The translations under genes were made by a program, and so were the position numbers. From Caballeronia sp. SBC1 (GTDB taxonomy: Bacteria > Pseudomonadota > Gammaproteobacteria > Burkholderiales > Burkholderiaceae): 64,000 bases of DNA. The notes beneath the pieces were generated by a model that had not been told where the DNA came from, made no database searches, and saw only the letters and a program-made list of their open reading frames with translations. Location: the NCBI RefSeq assembly GCF_011493005.1, contig NZ_CP049156.1:992001-1056000 (forward strand), written 5' to 3'. Below, one piece after another: positions 7,708-15,195 of the stretch (its first letter is position 1; each line of letters begins with the position of its first letter).

Positions 7708-8367
7708 ATGAGTAAAGAAAAGCATTCCACGCCGGTGACTTCCGACGCAAAGACGGAGTTGGACGCAGTTCCTAGCGCTAACCTTGCGCGTGCATCCGTT
7801 AGGCCGTCAGTTAATAGCGCGATCACGCGGACGCATTTTGTTCATGAATCACAGTCCAAGGTGAATTTTGGCGATCATCATGCAGAGGTTGCCAAGCAAT
7901 GCGCAGACGTTGTAAATGGCGAGATGCGTCACGTTGAAGCCATGCTGATGGCGCAGGCGCTATCACTCGATGCAATTTTCAACGACTACGCGCAAAAGGC
8001 CACGACCAGATCGACCGTTCCCCATGTGGAGGCGTACATGCGGATGGCTATGAAGGCTCAGGCCCAATGCGCTATGAGTTTGCGGGTCCTGGGTGAGATC
8101 AAGTCTCCCAAACAGGTCGCGTTTGTGAAACAGCAAAATGTTGCGCATGGTCACCAGCAGGTAAATAACGGCATGCCTGGGCCATCGGCGCCGGCCGTTC
8201 ACACGCAGGAGAATCCAGAAAATGCAGTTGTGACAAACGAACTATTAACCGACGACACAGAGGCGCAACATGCCGCGACGCTGGACACCGGAACAACGAG
8301 CAGCGCAAGCCGAGAAAATCAAGCATTGGAAACCGTGGGAGCGATCGACCGGCCCGAAGACGCCTGA
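7708..8367 (+). CDS. Conserved phage/plasmid-associated hypothetical protein
   Basis: A protein of 219 residues. The central part, HAEVAKQCADVVNGEMRHVE to MLMAQALSLDAIFNDYAQKA, then AYMRMAMKAQAQCAMSLRVL and KQQNVAHGHQQVNNG, is a conserved helical block that I recall from many proteobacterial plasmids and prophages, often next to a protein like the one at 8270. GCAGGAGAG precedes the ATG at 7708. The C-terminal 60 residues are acidic and probably disordered; their coding sequence overlaps the next gene in another frame by 98 bases. No function is established. Confidence 0.75.
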   Translation: MSKEKHSTPVTSDAKTELDAVPSANLARASVRPSVNSAITRTHFVHESQSKVNFGDHHAEVAKQCADVVNGEMRHVEAMLMAQALSLDAIFNDYAQKATTRSTVPHVEAYMRMAMKAQAQCAMSLRVLGEIKSPKQVAFVKQQNVAHGHQQVNNGMPGPSAPAVHTQENPENAVVTNELLTDDTEAQHAATLDTGTTSSASRENQALETVGAIDRPEDA

Positions 8368-8503
8368 AGGCAAAGCAGCTGCGGCTCAGAACGCGTTGGT
8401 GCACGGTCTCCGCGCTAAACCTTTCCTCGATCGTCGTAGGCGGTTCAATGACATGATCCGCGAGGTTCGCGCGCTGGTGAAGCGGCACCGAGGGATCTAC
8501 TAG
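8270..8503 (+). CDS. Small basic conserved protein overlapping its neighbour
   Basis: A protein of 77 residues: MPRRWTPEQRAAQAEKIKHW, then KPWERSTGPKTPEGKAAAAQ and a basic C-terminus with HGLRAKPFLDRRRR. The STGPKTPEGKA motif belongs to a widespread small family in phages and mobile elements, commonly encoded directly after the family at 7708. The gene begins inside the 3' end of that gene in a different frame. The basic charge suggests nucleic acid binding; that is inference. Confidence 0.78.
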   Translation: MPRRWTPEQRAAQAEKIKHWKPWERSTGPKTPEGKAAAAQNALVHGLRAKPFLDRRRRFNDMIREVRALVKRHRGIY

Positions 8504-8566
8504 CTGCGCACTTACTGCCCACCAGTCGCGCTGGAATCGGATTCCACGCTATCTTATCCAAGCACT

Positions 8567-8604
8567 TGTTTCCGCAGCGACTGTTTCCACTGGTGTTTCC
8601 ACAG
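8567..8604. repeat. Three TGTTTCC-type 11-mer repeats
   Basis: TGTTTCCGCAG at 8567-8577, TGTTTCCACTG at 8582-8592 and TGTTTCCACAG at 8594-8604. They lie in the gap after the 77-aa gene, just ahead of a hairpin (GGGTGCG at 8612-8618 with CGCACCC at 8628-8634). Confidence 0.55.
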
Positions 8605-8611
8605 TTTGAGG

Positions 8612-8634
8612 GGGTGCGGTTTGAAATCGCACCC
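8612..8634. terminator. Hairpin, possible terminator
   Basis: Perfect 7-bp arms GGGTGCG/CGCACCC around a nine-base loop. It follows the 8270 gene by about 110 bases but lacks a clear T-run, so termination is uncertain. Confidence 0.4.
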
Positions 8635-8755
8635 TTGCTCTCAAATTTGAGCCAACGAAATCAACGACTTAGCAATGGTAGCTTTTCTCGCGCGACCCTT
8701 TTCAACTTAGGATTATGATGAGCGCTCCACAATAAACGAAAAGAGGGCCACTCAC

Positions 8756-9199
8756 ATGAATACTGAAGAGTTGAGAATTATGTTGGAGCGCGGTATTGCA
8801 ATCGAGGCGGCCGTTGCTGCCATGTCGTCTTCGATTTGTGCACCTAATAAGTCGAACCCGTATGCTGCACCGGGGCTTGTTTATGAGCCGGTTGAAAATG
8901 GCATGGGGTTTAAGGTCCGCCTGCACGGATTGGCGATTGTGCCGAAATATGAGCAAGTGAAAGATGGCGAGGGTCAATTTCCCGCCCTCTTCGGGAGGAT
9001 AACGCTTTGTTTTGCTGACGACGAAGGGTACCCCGGAAAGCCGTTACTCAAGATCCTGATCAATCCGCGAGGCCACTTTTCGCTTGATGGCACCAAAAAC
9101 TTCGACTATGGAATAGGCGAGGATGTGCTTGACCATGCCCGGCTCCGGCTGTCTCTTACCATTGCCGAAGCCGTGCAAGCAGAGATACCGATCCTTTAA
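8756..9199 (+). CDS. Hypothetical protein (147 aa)
   Basis: GAGGG lies about ten bases before the ATG. The product starts MNTEELRIMLERGIAIEAAV and has a beta-rich middle (GMGFKVRLHGLAIVPKYEQV) with no signal peptide or membrane segment. It has its own leader region and looks like a separate cargo gene of the element. I recognise no family. Confidence 0.65.
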   Translation: MNTEELRIMLERGIAIEAAVAAMSSSICAPNKSNPYAAPGLVYEPVENGMGFKVRLHGLAIVPKYEQVKDGEGQFPALFGRITLCFADDEGYPGKPLLKILINPRGHFSLDGTKNFDYGIGEDVLDHARLRLSLTIAEAVQAEIPIL

Positions 9200-9215
9200 C
9201 GAGGTAGATCAACTG

Positions 9216-9755
9216 CTAGCGATCCACCATGGCCGGCAAAGTGACGCCGCTGAACCGCCGGCCGTTCGGTAGCCTTCCAGATACCACTGAGACATAGTTG
9301 CCCGGTTCGAGAGCCATGGGTGTGCCCACGGGAACGAGCACGCATCCGTAGTCGGAAAGCCGCGGCTCTTTCGACTCGTCGTAACCTTTGATCAACGCGT
9401 CCTGCCTGCGAAGATCCGGCGGCAGATGCGCTTGCATGTGCCTCGCCACGTTAATGCGCCCGTAAATGTAATTGGTCAGATCGAGCGAGCTGCAGACGAT
9501 GGCTCCATCGATCGAGCCGTCCATCAATTCCATTCCCTTCGCTGTCGGCTGCACTACTGGCGCTCTCTTTCGGAAGGTCACTTGGCCAGGCTGCGGAGCT
9601 GGCGTGATGGATATAGGCGCTACATCTGTTTGCGAAACTTTCGCGGGTACCGCTTCTATGTAGTTTCCGTCAGCAGCAATCGACTCGCGTGGCCAATGCA
9701 ATTCGTTCGCGCATCCAGAAAGCAGAAGCGTCACGGCAAATATCAGTGTTTTCAT
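9216..9755 (-). CDS. Predicted lipoprotein, element cargo
   Basis: A protein of 179 residues on the minus strand, opposite to most element genes. MKTLIFAVTLLLSGCANELH is a lipoprotein signal with lipobox LSGC. The mature protein has a Pro-rich region, then a helical and beta-rich domain with CSSLDLTNYIYGRINVARHM. It could modify the envelope of the host (lysogenic conversion), but no domain is recognised. I prefer the ATG at 9755; an in-frame TTG at 9779 would add eight residues before the signal. A 16-bp palindrome lies 25 bases upstream. Confidence 0.72.
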   Translation of the reverse strand: MKTLIFAVTLLLSGCANELHWPRESIAADGNYIEAVPAKVSQTDVAPISITPAPQPGQVTFRKRAPVVQPTAKGMELMDGSIDGAIVCSSLDLTNYIYGRINVARHMQAHLPPDLRRQDALIKGYDESKEPRLSDYGCVLVPVGTPMALEPGNYVSVVSGRLPNGRRFSGVTLPAMVDR

Positions 9756-9780
9756 TTTTGTTTTGGGTTTCACGAGCAAT

Positions 9781-9796
9781 AGTGCAACGTTGCACT
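9781..9796. promoter_or_regulatory. Perfect 16-bp palindrome, operator candidate
   Basis: AGTGCAACGTTGCACT is a perfect 16-base palindrome, 25 bases upstream of the minus-strand lipoprotein gene. Its position is where a repressor would block that gene's promoter. The binding protein is unknown. Confidence 0.5.
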
Positions 9797-10075
9797 TTTG
9801 CTCAGCAGTCAGGCAAGAGATATTTTTATAGGCGGATCATCCTTCCGCCTCATCTCCAAGCCAGTAAACCGTCTCCGCAAAACATCCGAGACGCACCCGC
9901 CATACACCCCGCCAAACTAAGGATCTTATTCCGCTAGGAACGCAGCAATAAGCTCCTTTATCATTTATTAGGACAAGAAAACAAAATCGTATGCAGGCTG
10001 AGTCACACATCAACTTCGCAGCACGCAGCGCACAAGCATCGCTCAGCCCGCGCCCCGTTGCTGCTGAGACTGCAT
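9797..10075. other. Gene-free region ahead of the second AlpA-like gene
   Basis: About 280 bases with lower GC than the flanks. I see no convincing ORF; it probably holds promoters for the lipoprotein gene (leftward) and the tail-spike operon (rightward). Confidence 0.4.
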
Positions 10076-10315
10076 ATGACAAGCGCACTTTCGAGCGCGG
10101 GCGTGGCGCCAGAGGTCGAACACTTTGACCGGCTGCCCGACGCGGCTCACGTAGACGTGGGAGTGGTAGCGGCCATCTACGGCATCTCCGTTGCCACTGT
10201 TAAACGCCGCGTCAAAGACGGCAAGCTACCGGCGCCGCACGAGATCTGCGGCATGAAACGCTTCAAGGTCGGTGACCTGCGCGCCCACGTCCAGGGGGAT
10301 CGCGCATGCCCATAA
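10076..10315 (+). CDS. AlpA/MerR-like DNA-binding protein
   Basis: A protein of 79 residues with VVAAIYGISVATVKRRVKDG, then KLPAPHEICGMKRFKVGDLR, the helix-turn-helix and wing of AlpA/excisionase-like small regulators. The ATG at 10076 is chosen over a start six codons earlier because the upstream codons are atypical. The end overlaps the tail-spike start by 10 bases, so the regulator and the spike are translated from one message. It may control the tail-spike operon. Confidence 0.75.
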   Translation: MTSALSSAGVAPEVEHFDRLPDAAHVDVGVVAAIYGISVATVKRRVKDGKLPAPHEICGMKRFKVGDLRAHVQGDRACP

Positions 10316-12438
10316 TCGGCGAACAGCTTAAGCAGTTCCCATCGGCCGCGCCGACGCAAGACGCGGATTTGCTTTACACCTCACAAAGTGGGTCGGAAGC
10401 CGCGACTCCCGCCTCGCAGCTTGCTGCCTATGTCAACGCGAAGGTCAATCCGGGCAATCTCCCATCCAGAAATACGCTTACCGGATCTGAAAAGCTGGCG
10501 ATTCTGCAAGCTGGTGCGTTGGTCGAAGCGACGGTCAACGATCTGACCATCACTAACGCCACCCGCGAGACCTTTACGGTCGGATCTGGCTTCGCATCGG
10601 GCGCGTCATCAATCACGCTCGCGGGTACCTACGGGTCAGTCAACAATATCCTCGTGTTGTTCGACAACACGATCCAGACCGATTGTGCGCTCGTTGGCCA
10701 AGTTCTCTCTTTTAATCCCACGGTTCCTGCCGGTGTGCAGCAGATCGTCGTAATCGGTGGCCAGTCGCGCACGATTGGCGCGCCTAGCGCTGGAACAGTG
10801 ACGGCGCCCACGATCGCGCCTGGAGCCGTTACCGCACCCGCCATCGGGCCGTCGGCAGTCACTGCTCCCGCGCTCGCGGCTTCCGCAGTAGTCGATGCGT
10901 CCGTTGCTGCCGGCACGAAGCTCTATAACCGCATCATCAACGAGATCAACGTCTGCGATCCGCCTTTTAATGCAGATCCCACGGGTGTTGCGGATTCATC
11001 GGCCGCCTTTCAAGCCGCGATTAATCTCATTGAGGCATCGGGCAAAGCGGGCGTGATTTACGTCCCGCGCGGGTACTACACCGTCTCCACTCAACTGGCG
11101 ATGGATAGATCCACCATATCGACGAACGGCACCGTCAGCTTCCGCGGCGCTGGCTCCGATGCTACGCGCATCACCTATACCGGAACCGGCAACACAGCGC
11201 TCTTTTATGTCTCGGGCAACTCTGGCGCTGGCGGTCCGACCACGTACATGAAATTTTCCGGGATGACCCTTTTGGGGACCGGGCAAGTCGGTACGGCGCC
11301 GTTCCTGACGCTCTTGTGCTCGTTCTTCCACTATGAGGATCTGCACATCGAGGGTTTTGACTACTGCTTCTACGGGCAGGACATCGACCATACGCTGTTC
11401 CAGATGGTTACCTGGCGGTTCAACCTTCGCGGCTTCTTCGCGCAGCAGAACCCGACTCCGACCGCAAACAGCACGTGCCCGAACCAGTTGACCTTTGTTC
11501 AGTGTCAGTGGGGGGTGAACTCGGCCTATGCGGTTGACCTCGTCATGGGCGCCGGAAATGTCTTTATCGGATGCCAGTTCGAGGAAAACGGCGTGGCCGG
11601 GCCGGCCGGCTTCGGTGTGCAGCTAACTAACTCGTCGTATCAAGGTGGACCGGCCGCGGCCTTCTATGGCTGCTACTTCGAATCGACCAACGGCATCGCC
11701 GACGTTATCCTCGTCAATATCGCGACAAACCTCACCCCACCGATCACTGATGCGACGTATGTCTTTAGCGGCACGTCGTTCAATCGCGCCAACCCAGCCA
11801 GTTTTGCGACAAACAGCATACTCACCAACTTCGGCCCGCAGAGCGTCGTGGGTCAGCAGATACTCATTCTGACCGGCTGCACGTTCAAGGACTACAACGC
11901 CTACGTTCCGAGCGGCACGCGTCCGTACATCAACTTTAGCGGCACGCAGACACAGAATAAGAACAACTTCATATCGTCAGGGTGCGTCTACCAAAATGCG
12001 CTCGAAGCTCCGACGGCAGTTCAAAACTCGAACAAGTGCTACGTCGAGATCGGAAAGCTTGCGAATCAATCCATCCCGAACGCGACGCCAACGGCCTGGT
12101 TGATAGACACGATCGCAACCGGATTTTCTTGGGCGACGTCGATCTCCAGCAATGCGATCACCATCCCAGAGCCTGGCTGCTACAGCATCTCAACCAATCT
12201 GGTATTCACTGGCGCCGTGAGCGGGGTAAGCAGCCTTTCCATCCTCAAGAACGGCATTGCCATCGGTTACGGAGAAGCGACCGGCAGCGGAATCGTTGCA
12301 GCGCATTGCATGAAAACCATGTCGGCCGGCGACGTCATTACCGTCTCGGTCACTCAATCGTCGGGCTCGGCCGCAACGGTAGCGGGAAGCGCCAGCGCGA
12401 ACTCTTACATCGTCCTCACCAAAATGATTGACGGCTAA
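10306..12438 (+). CDS. Phage tail spike with pectate-lyase fold
   Basis: A protein of 710 residues. The N-terminal 150 residues are a phage-type attachment domain. Residues about 160-205 hold a repetitive Thr-Ala-Pro stalk (VTAPTIAPGAVTAPAIGPSA). From about 210 (NADPTGVADSSAAFQAAINL) begins a right-handed beta-helix of the Pectate_lyase_3 superfamily, which in tail spikes binds or cuts surface polysaccharide. The last 120 residues (GCYSISTNLVFTGAVSGVSS) look like a C1q/TNF-type jelly-roll trimerisation domain. The stop overlaps the next ATG. It is the clearest virion gene of the element and determines receptor range; enzymatic activity is not shown by any catalytic residues I can point to. 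Confidence 0.85.
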   Translation: MPIIGEQLKQFPSAAPTQDADLLYTSQSGSEAATPASQLAAYVNAKVNPGNLPSRNTLTGSEKLAILQAGALVEATVNDLTITNATRETFTVGSGFASGASSITLAGTYGSVNNILVLFDNTIQTDCALVGQVLSFNPTVPAGVQQIVVIGGQSRTIGAPSAGTVTAPTIAPGAVTAPAIGPSAVTAPALAASAVVDASVAAGTKLYNRIINEINVCDPPFNADPTGVADSSAAFQAAINLIEASGKAGVIYVPRGYYTVSTQLAMDRSTISTNGTVSFRGAGSDATRITYTGTGNTALFYVSGNSGAGGPTTYMKFSGMTLLGTGQVGTAPFLTLLCSFFHYEDLHIEGFDYCFYGQDIDHTLFQMVTWRFNLRGFFAQQNPTPTANSTCPNQLTFVQCQWGVNSAYAVDLVMGAGNVFIGCQFEENGVAGPAGFGVQLTNSSYQGGPAAAFYGCYFESTNGIADVILVNIATNLTPPITDATYVFSGTSFNRANPASFATNSILTNFGPQSVVGQQILILTGCTFKDYNAYVPSGTRPYINFSGTQTQNKNNFISSGCVYQNALEAPTAVQNSNKCYVEIGKLANQSIPNATPTAWLIDTIATGFSWATSISSNAITIPEPGCYSISTNLVFTGAVSGVSSLSILKNGIAIGYGEATGSGIVAAHCMKTMSAGDVITVSVTQSSGSAATVAGSASANSYIVLTKMIDG

Positions 12439-13127
12439 TGATGAAATCCATGAAAAAACTACTTCTCGTCTTGGCCGCGGCGCCCCTGTCGCTGTCGGCT
12501 TTTGCGACAACATACACTCCGCTTTCGGTGCTGAGTCCGTTCGGCTCTCTCGCGGGGCAAGTGATTGCATCCACGGGCCCAACCACCGCGCCAGCATGGA
12601 CGACGGTTACGCTTTCCGGCCTGGGTGGTCTCGCAAAGGCGAACAACCTGTCAGACGTGACAAGCACCGCAACAGCGCTCTCCAATTTGGGCGGGCTGAG
12701 CACGACCACAGCTGCGTCCACCTATGCCACGATCACCAACCTGGCGCTGAAGGCTGCGCTCGCGGGAAGCACGTCTCAGGCTTTCAGTGTTGCGAACGCC
12801 ACGGCGGGCACGCAGGCGGAGGCGCTCGGCCAGTCACTCACCAGCGGAACGGTTCAAACGGAGACGGGCAGCCGCGCGCTGTCAACGACCTACACGAACT
12901 CGACCGCGCACCCGATATTCGTCTATGCGACTGTTATTACGTCGTCCGCTGTCGCTACCACTCTGCAGGCGACCGTCTCTGGAATTGTGATCGGACTTTC
13001 GAACACGTCAGCGGCCCAGGCAAGTATCGCGGTGGCAATCGGCTTTATCGTGCCAGCGGGCGCCACTTATGGGGTGGCACTAAACGCCGGTGCGGCGACG
13101 TTGAATAACTGGTCCGAAGTGCGGTAA
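12438..13127 (+). CDS. Tail-fibre-like protein with a signal peptide
   Basis: A protein of 229 residues that begins MMKSMKKLLLVLAAAPLSLS and AFATTY, a clear Sec signal. Residues about 66-98 (KANNLSDVTSTATALSNLGG) match the repeated motif of phage tail fibres. The C-terminus is Ser/Thr/Ala-rich and ends with a beta-rich segment. A signal on a virion protein is unusual because tails assemble in the cytoplasm; it may have become a secreted surface protein. The start overlaps the spike stop (TAATG), so it is coupled to it. Confidence 0.72.
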   Translation: MMKSMKKLLLVLAAAPLSLSAFATTYTPLSVLSPFGSLAGQVIASTGPTTAPAWTTVTLSGLGGLAKANNLSDVTSTATALSNLGGLSTTTAASTYATITNLALKAALAGSTSQAFSVANATAGTQAEALGQSLTSGTVQTETGSRALSTTYTNSTAHPIFVYATVITSSAVATTLQATVSGIVIGLSNTSAAQASIAVAIGFIVPAGATYGVALNAGAATLNNWSEVR

Positions 13128-13134
13128 CGCCTAC

Positions 13135-13296
13135 ATGATGAACCAAACCATTCCTGAGGCCGACGACCTTGCGCCGGCGATCGCTTTCGAGAGGATCGTT
13201 GCCGCTTGCCTGGAGCTGGAGTGGCAGATTATGCCGCGGGTGTACCAGCGGAGTGTGAAGGCGGTACGCGAGCCGGCCGAGGAGAAATCGGATTAG
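13135..13296 (+). CDS. Small hypothetical protein (53 aa)
   Basis: Starts seven bases after the tail-fibre-like gene. It encodes MMNQTIPEADDLAPAIAFER and a helical rest ending PAEEKSD. Its context matches the small tail-associated genes that commonly follow phage fibres. No family recognised, and there is no strong ribosome site. Confidence 0.5.
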   Translation: MMNQTIPEADDLAPAIAFERIVAACLELEWQIMPRVYQRSVKAVREPAEEKSD

Positions 13297-13387
13297 ATGG
13301 GGGGACGAGGGCGGGTAGAGTGGTCAGGCGTGCCGCTCTGCCTTGCTGATACGCAGGGAGTGGCGGAGACAGGCTCCGCCGATTTCA

Positions 13388-13837
13388 CTACAAAGCGAGG
13401 CGCGCCACCTCAGCCTGTGACCATTGATATAGCGCGTTATCGAAGTCGCTTAGAACGAGTGGCCACTCACCCGACGTCGTATGCACGGAACCGCAGGCAC
13501 GCTCATCGCCGCCTTTCACGGCAACATATAAGCCTTGTCCATCAATGCGGAAGGTAATTGGGATCTCGACCAGCAATGATTCGTAGTTTCCTATGGGGAA
13601 CTGGACCATCACCGAAAAAGCGATTTGATTGGTGCCTTGATCGGCCTCGAACACCCTTTGTTCCCGGAAGGAATTCTCAGTATGAATCCCTACCTGAAGC
13701 AGTCTGTCTTCAACGTCAAGGTGCTTTAGCAGTGAGATCTTAAACAGCGGAACCAGTGCGTTGAGGGTGCTCAGCGCATTGCGGTGCTCCGCTACTGCTT
13801 TTGTAAGACGCTCGCTTATTGTGCGGTACATGCTCAT
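13388..13837 (-). CDS. Hypothetical protein (149 aa)
   Basis: Minus strand. It starts MSMYRTISERLTKAVAEHRN, with a helical first half and a beta-rich second half (FSVMVQFPIGNYESLLVEIP). No signal peptide and no recognised domain. The ATG at 13837 is chosen; an ATG two codons later and an in-frame extension to 13882 are alternatives. It faces the tail genes and is followed by no clear terminator. It is probably a cargo gene of the element. Confidence 0.62.
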   Translation of the reverse strand: MSMYRTISERLTKAVAEHRNALSTLNALVPLFKISLLKHLDVEDRLLQVGIHTENSFREQRVFEADQGTNQIAFSVMVQFPIGNYESLLVEIPITFRIDGQGLYVAVKGGDERACGSVHTTSGEWPLVLSDFDNALYQWSQAEVARLAL

Positions 13838-13887
13838 TTTTAGCCTTGTCTCGTAGGGTGGAGCGCAGTACAAGCCTAGCACAAGCG

Positions 13888-13916
13888 AAAAAAATCCCGC
13901 CGTCTAACGGGCGGGT
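13888..13916 (-). terminator. Minus-strand rho-independent terminator
   Basis: CCCGCC at 13896-13901 pairs with GGCGGG at 13910-13915; on the minus strand the hairpin is followed by a run of seven T. It lies downstream of the minus-strand ribbon-helix-helix gene and ends its transcript. Confidence 0.72.
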
Positions 13917-14044
13917 CGGGCGTCGACGCTGAGAGGGCCATCGCCTAAGGACGTCGATATTTTATCGAAGCGCACTCTGCAGCGTGACAACGAAGGCTGC
14001 AACATCATCTGCATTTCATGAAACGATCGGCCGCCGGCTGGCGC

Positions 14045-14272
14045 TCAAACCTTCTTCCGCCTCTTTTCCCGCTCGTCCAGCGCTTTGACGACCTTCTCCG
14101 CGAACAGATCGAGGGTGTACTGATCGATTGACGCACTGCCTGAAAAACTTTCCTGTAGGCGCGACACGACCTCGGCATTTAGCGACCGATTGTTTGCGAT
14201 AGCTGCATCCGCGAGCATTTCCTTCAGCTCGTGCGGAAGCCGCAGTTTCATTTGAGGATCTTCACGTGTCAT
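14045..14272 (-). CDS. Arc/Mnt-family ribbon-helix-helix repressor
   Basis: A protein of 75 residues. PQMKLRLPHELKEMLADAAI then NNRSLNAEVVSRLQESF is the Arc/Mnt ribbon-helix-helix fold: a beta strand that enters the major groove, then two helices. The C-terminal tail is charged (DEREKRRKKV). It is transcribed divergently from a second protein of the same family, across a 96-base gap with three copies of a palindromic operator. By analogy with P22 it should repress one or both divergent promoters. Confidence 0.88.
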   Translation of the reverse strand: MTREDPQMKLRLPHELKEMLADAAIANNRSLNAEVVSRLQESFSGSASIDQYTLDLFAEKVVKALDEREKRRKKV

Positions 14273-14288
14273 GGCACGAATAATGATG

Positions 14289-14354
14289 GATCACGGTGGT
14301 GTTGACAATGGGACCACGGTGGTCTATCTTGTACGAAACGGACCACGGTGGTCC
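14289..14354. promoter_or_regulatory. Three operator copies and a promoter between divergent RHH genes
   Basis: GGACCACGGTGGTC occurs at 14311-14324, GGACCACGGTGGTCC at 14340-14354, and a degenerate GATCACGGTGGT at 14289-14300. A strong plus-strand promoter, TTGACA at 14302-14307 and TATCTT at 14325-14330 with a 17-base spacer, has one operator filling the spacer and another at the expected start of transcription. Binding there should block the promoter for the 14369 gene. The half-site arrangement recalls the Mnt operator of phage P22. Confidence 0.85.
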
Positions 14355-14368
14355 ATAAGGAGGTGTCG

Positions 14369-14572
14369 ATGAGTACGGCTGCACAGTTTCCTCAGATGAA
14401 GCTTCGATTGCCGGCAGCGCTGAAAGACTGGTTGACCGCCCAGGCGGACATGAATCGTCGAAGCGTCAATGCCGAAGTGGTGTTTCGCCTGCAGAACACC
14501 TTGATGACAGGCGCCGACCCGCGCGCCCAAATAGAAAACGCCCCGCTGGCTGCAACCGGCGAGGCGTTGTGA
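14369..14572 (+). CDS. Second Arc/Mnt-family ribbon-helix-helix protein
   Basis: A protein of 67 residues with QMKLRLPAALKDWLTAQADM and NRRSVNAEVVFRLQNTL, the ribbon-helix-helix fold. AAGGAGGT lies at 14358-14365, an unusually strong ribosome site, and the ATG is at 14369. It is a paralogue of the divergent minus-strand gene. Its promoter overlaps two operator copies, so it probably represses itself. The acidic C-terminus (ADPRAQIENAPLAATGEAL) differs from that of the partner. The pair may form a two-state switch. Confidence 0.88.
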   Translation: MSTAAQFPQMKLRLPAALKDWLTAQADMNRRSVNAEVVFRLQNTLMTGADPRAQIENAPLAATGEAL

Positions 14573-14604
14573 GTGAAAATCCCCTCTAGAAAGGAGCATT
14601 CATC

Positions 14605-15195
14605 ATGATGGACCGTAACACGACGGGTTTGACTGGTGTACAACAGGTAACAAAAATGACACTTCGTTCACACGCGATGGCGGATAGCGACCGGCTCGCT
14701 GAAATCACGCGTGCGGTGTGCGCATCACCAGCCGTGCGGAAGGAGGTAGCACGCGGCGATCGAAACACTCGTAAGGCGGCGACGCCGAAGCATGTTACGG
14801 GTCACCGCAGCGATCAGGATCGGCCGGCGATTGCTTGCCATTTGGTGTTCATCGCGCCATTCAGCTTTGGCCTTACGATTGACGGAAGGGCAACACGACA
14901 ACGGTTCGATAAGACGCTCCCTGACGCACTTCGAGGTCTCGCTGAGGACTGCAAGCGTGCGCGCCAATTGTTGGCCGAGCATCCAGGCGAATCAGGCGAC
15001 CATCGTCCTAATGCAAGCCTCATTGGTGATGATGAGCATTTCTATTGCGGCCGCATCAACCTCCCCCCGACAATGACCGACGAAGCCCTCGCTGAGTTAA
15101 TGCCGGAAATCGAAGCCAAGGCGCGCGATCTCTTCGACCGGGCGTCGCGCCGCACCCGCCGTGCAATCGCCAACAAGGAGGTCTGCCATGCATAA
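14605..15195 (+). CDS. Hypothetical protein of the RHH operon
   Basis: A protein of 196 residues; AAAGGAG lies ahead of two adjacent ATGs at 14605 and 14608. The first 75 residues are basic and probably disordered, then a compact domain follows (IAPFSFGLTIDGRATRQRFD to FYCGRINLPPTMTDEALAEL) and the C-terminus is Arg-rich. It probably shares the RHH-regulated message. The end overlaps the next ATG by eight bases. No family recognised. Confidence 0.62.
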   Translation: MMDRNTTGLTGVQQVTKMTLRSHAMADSDRLAEITRAVCASPAVRKEVARGDRNTRKAATPKHVTGHRSDQDRPAIACHLVFIAPFSFGLTIDGRATRQRFDKTLPDALRGLAEDCKRARQLLAEHPGESGDHRPNASLIGDDEHFYCGRINLPPTMTDEALAELMPEIEAKARDLFDRASRRTRRAIANKEVCHA

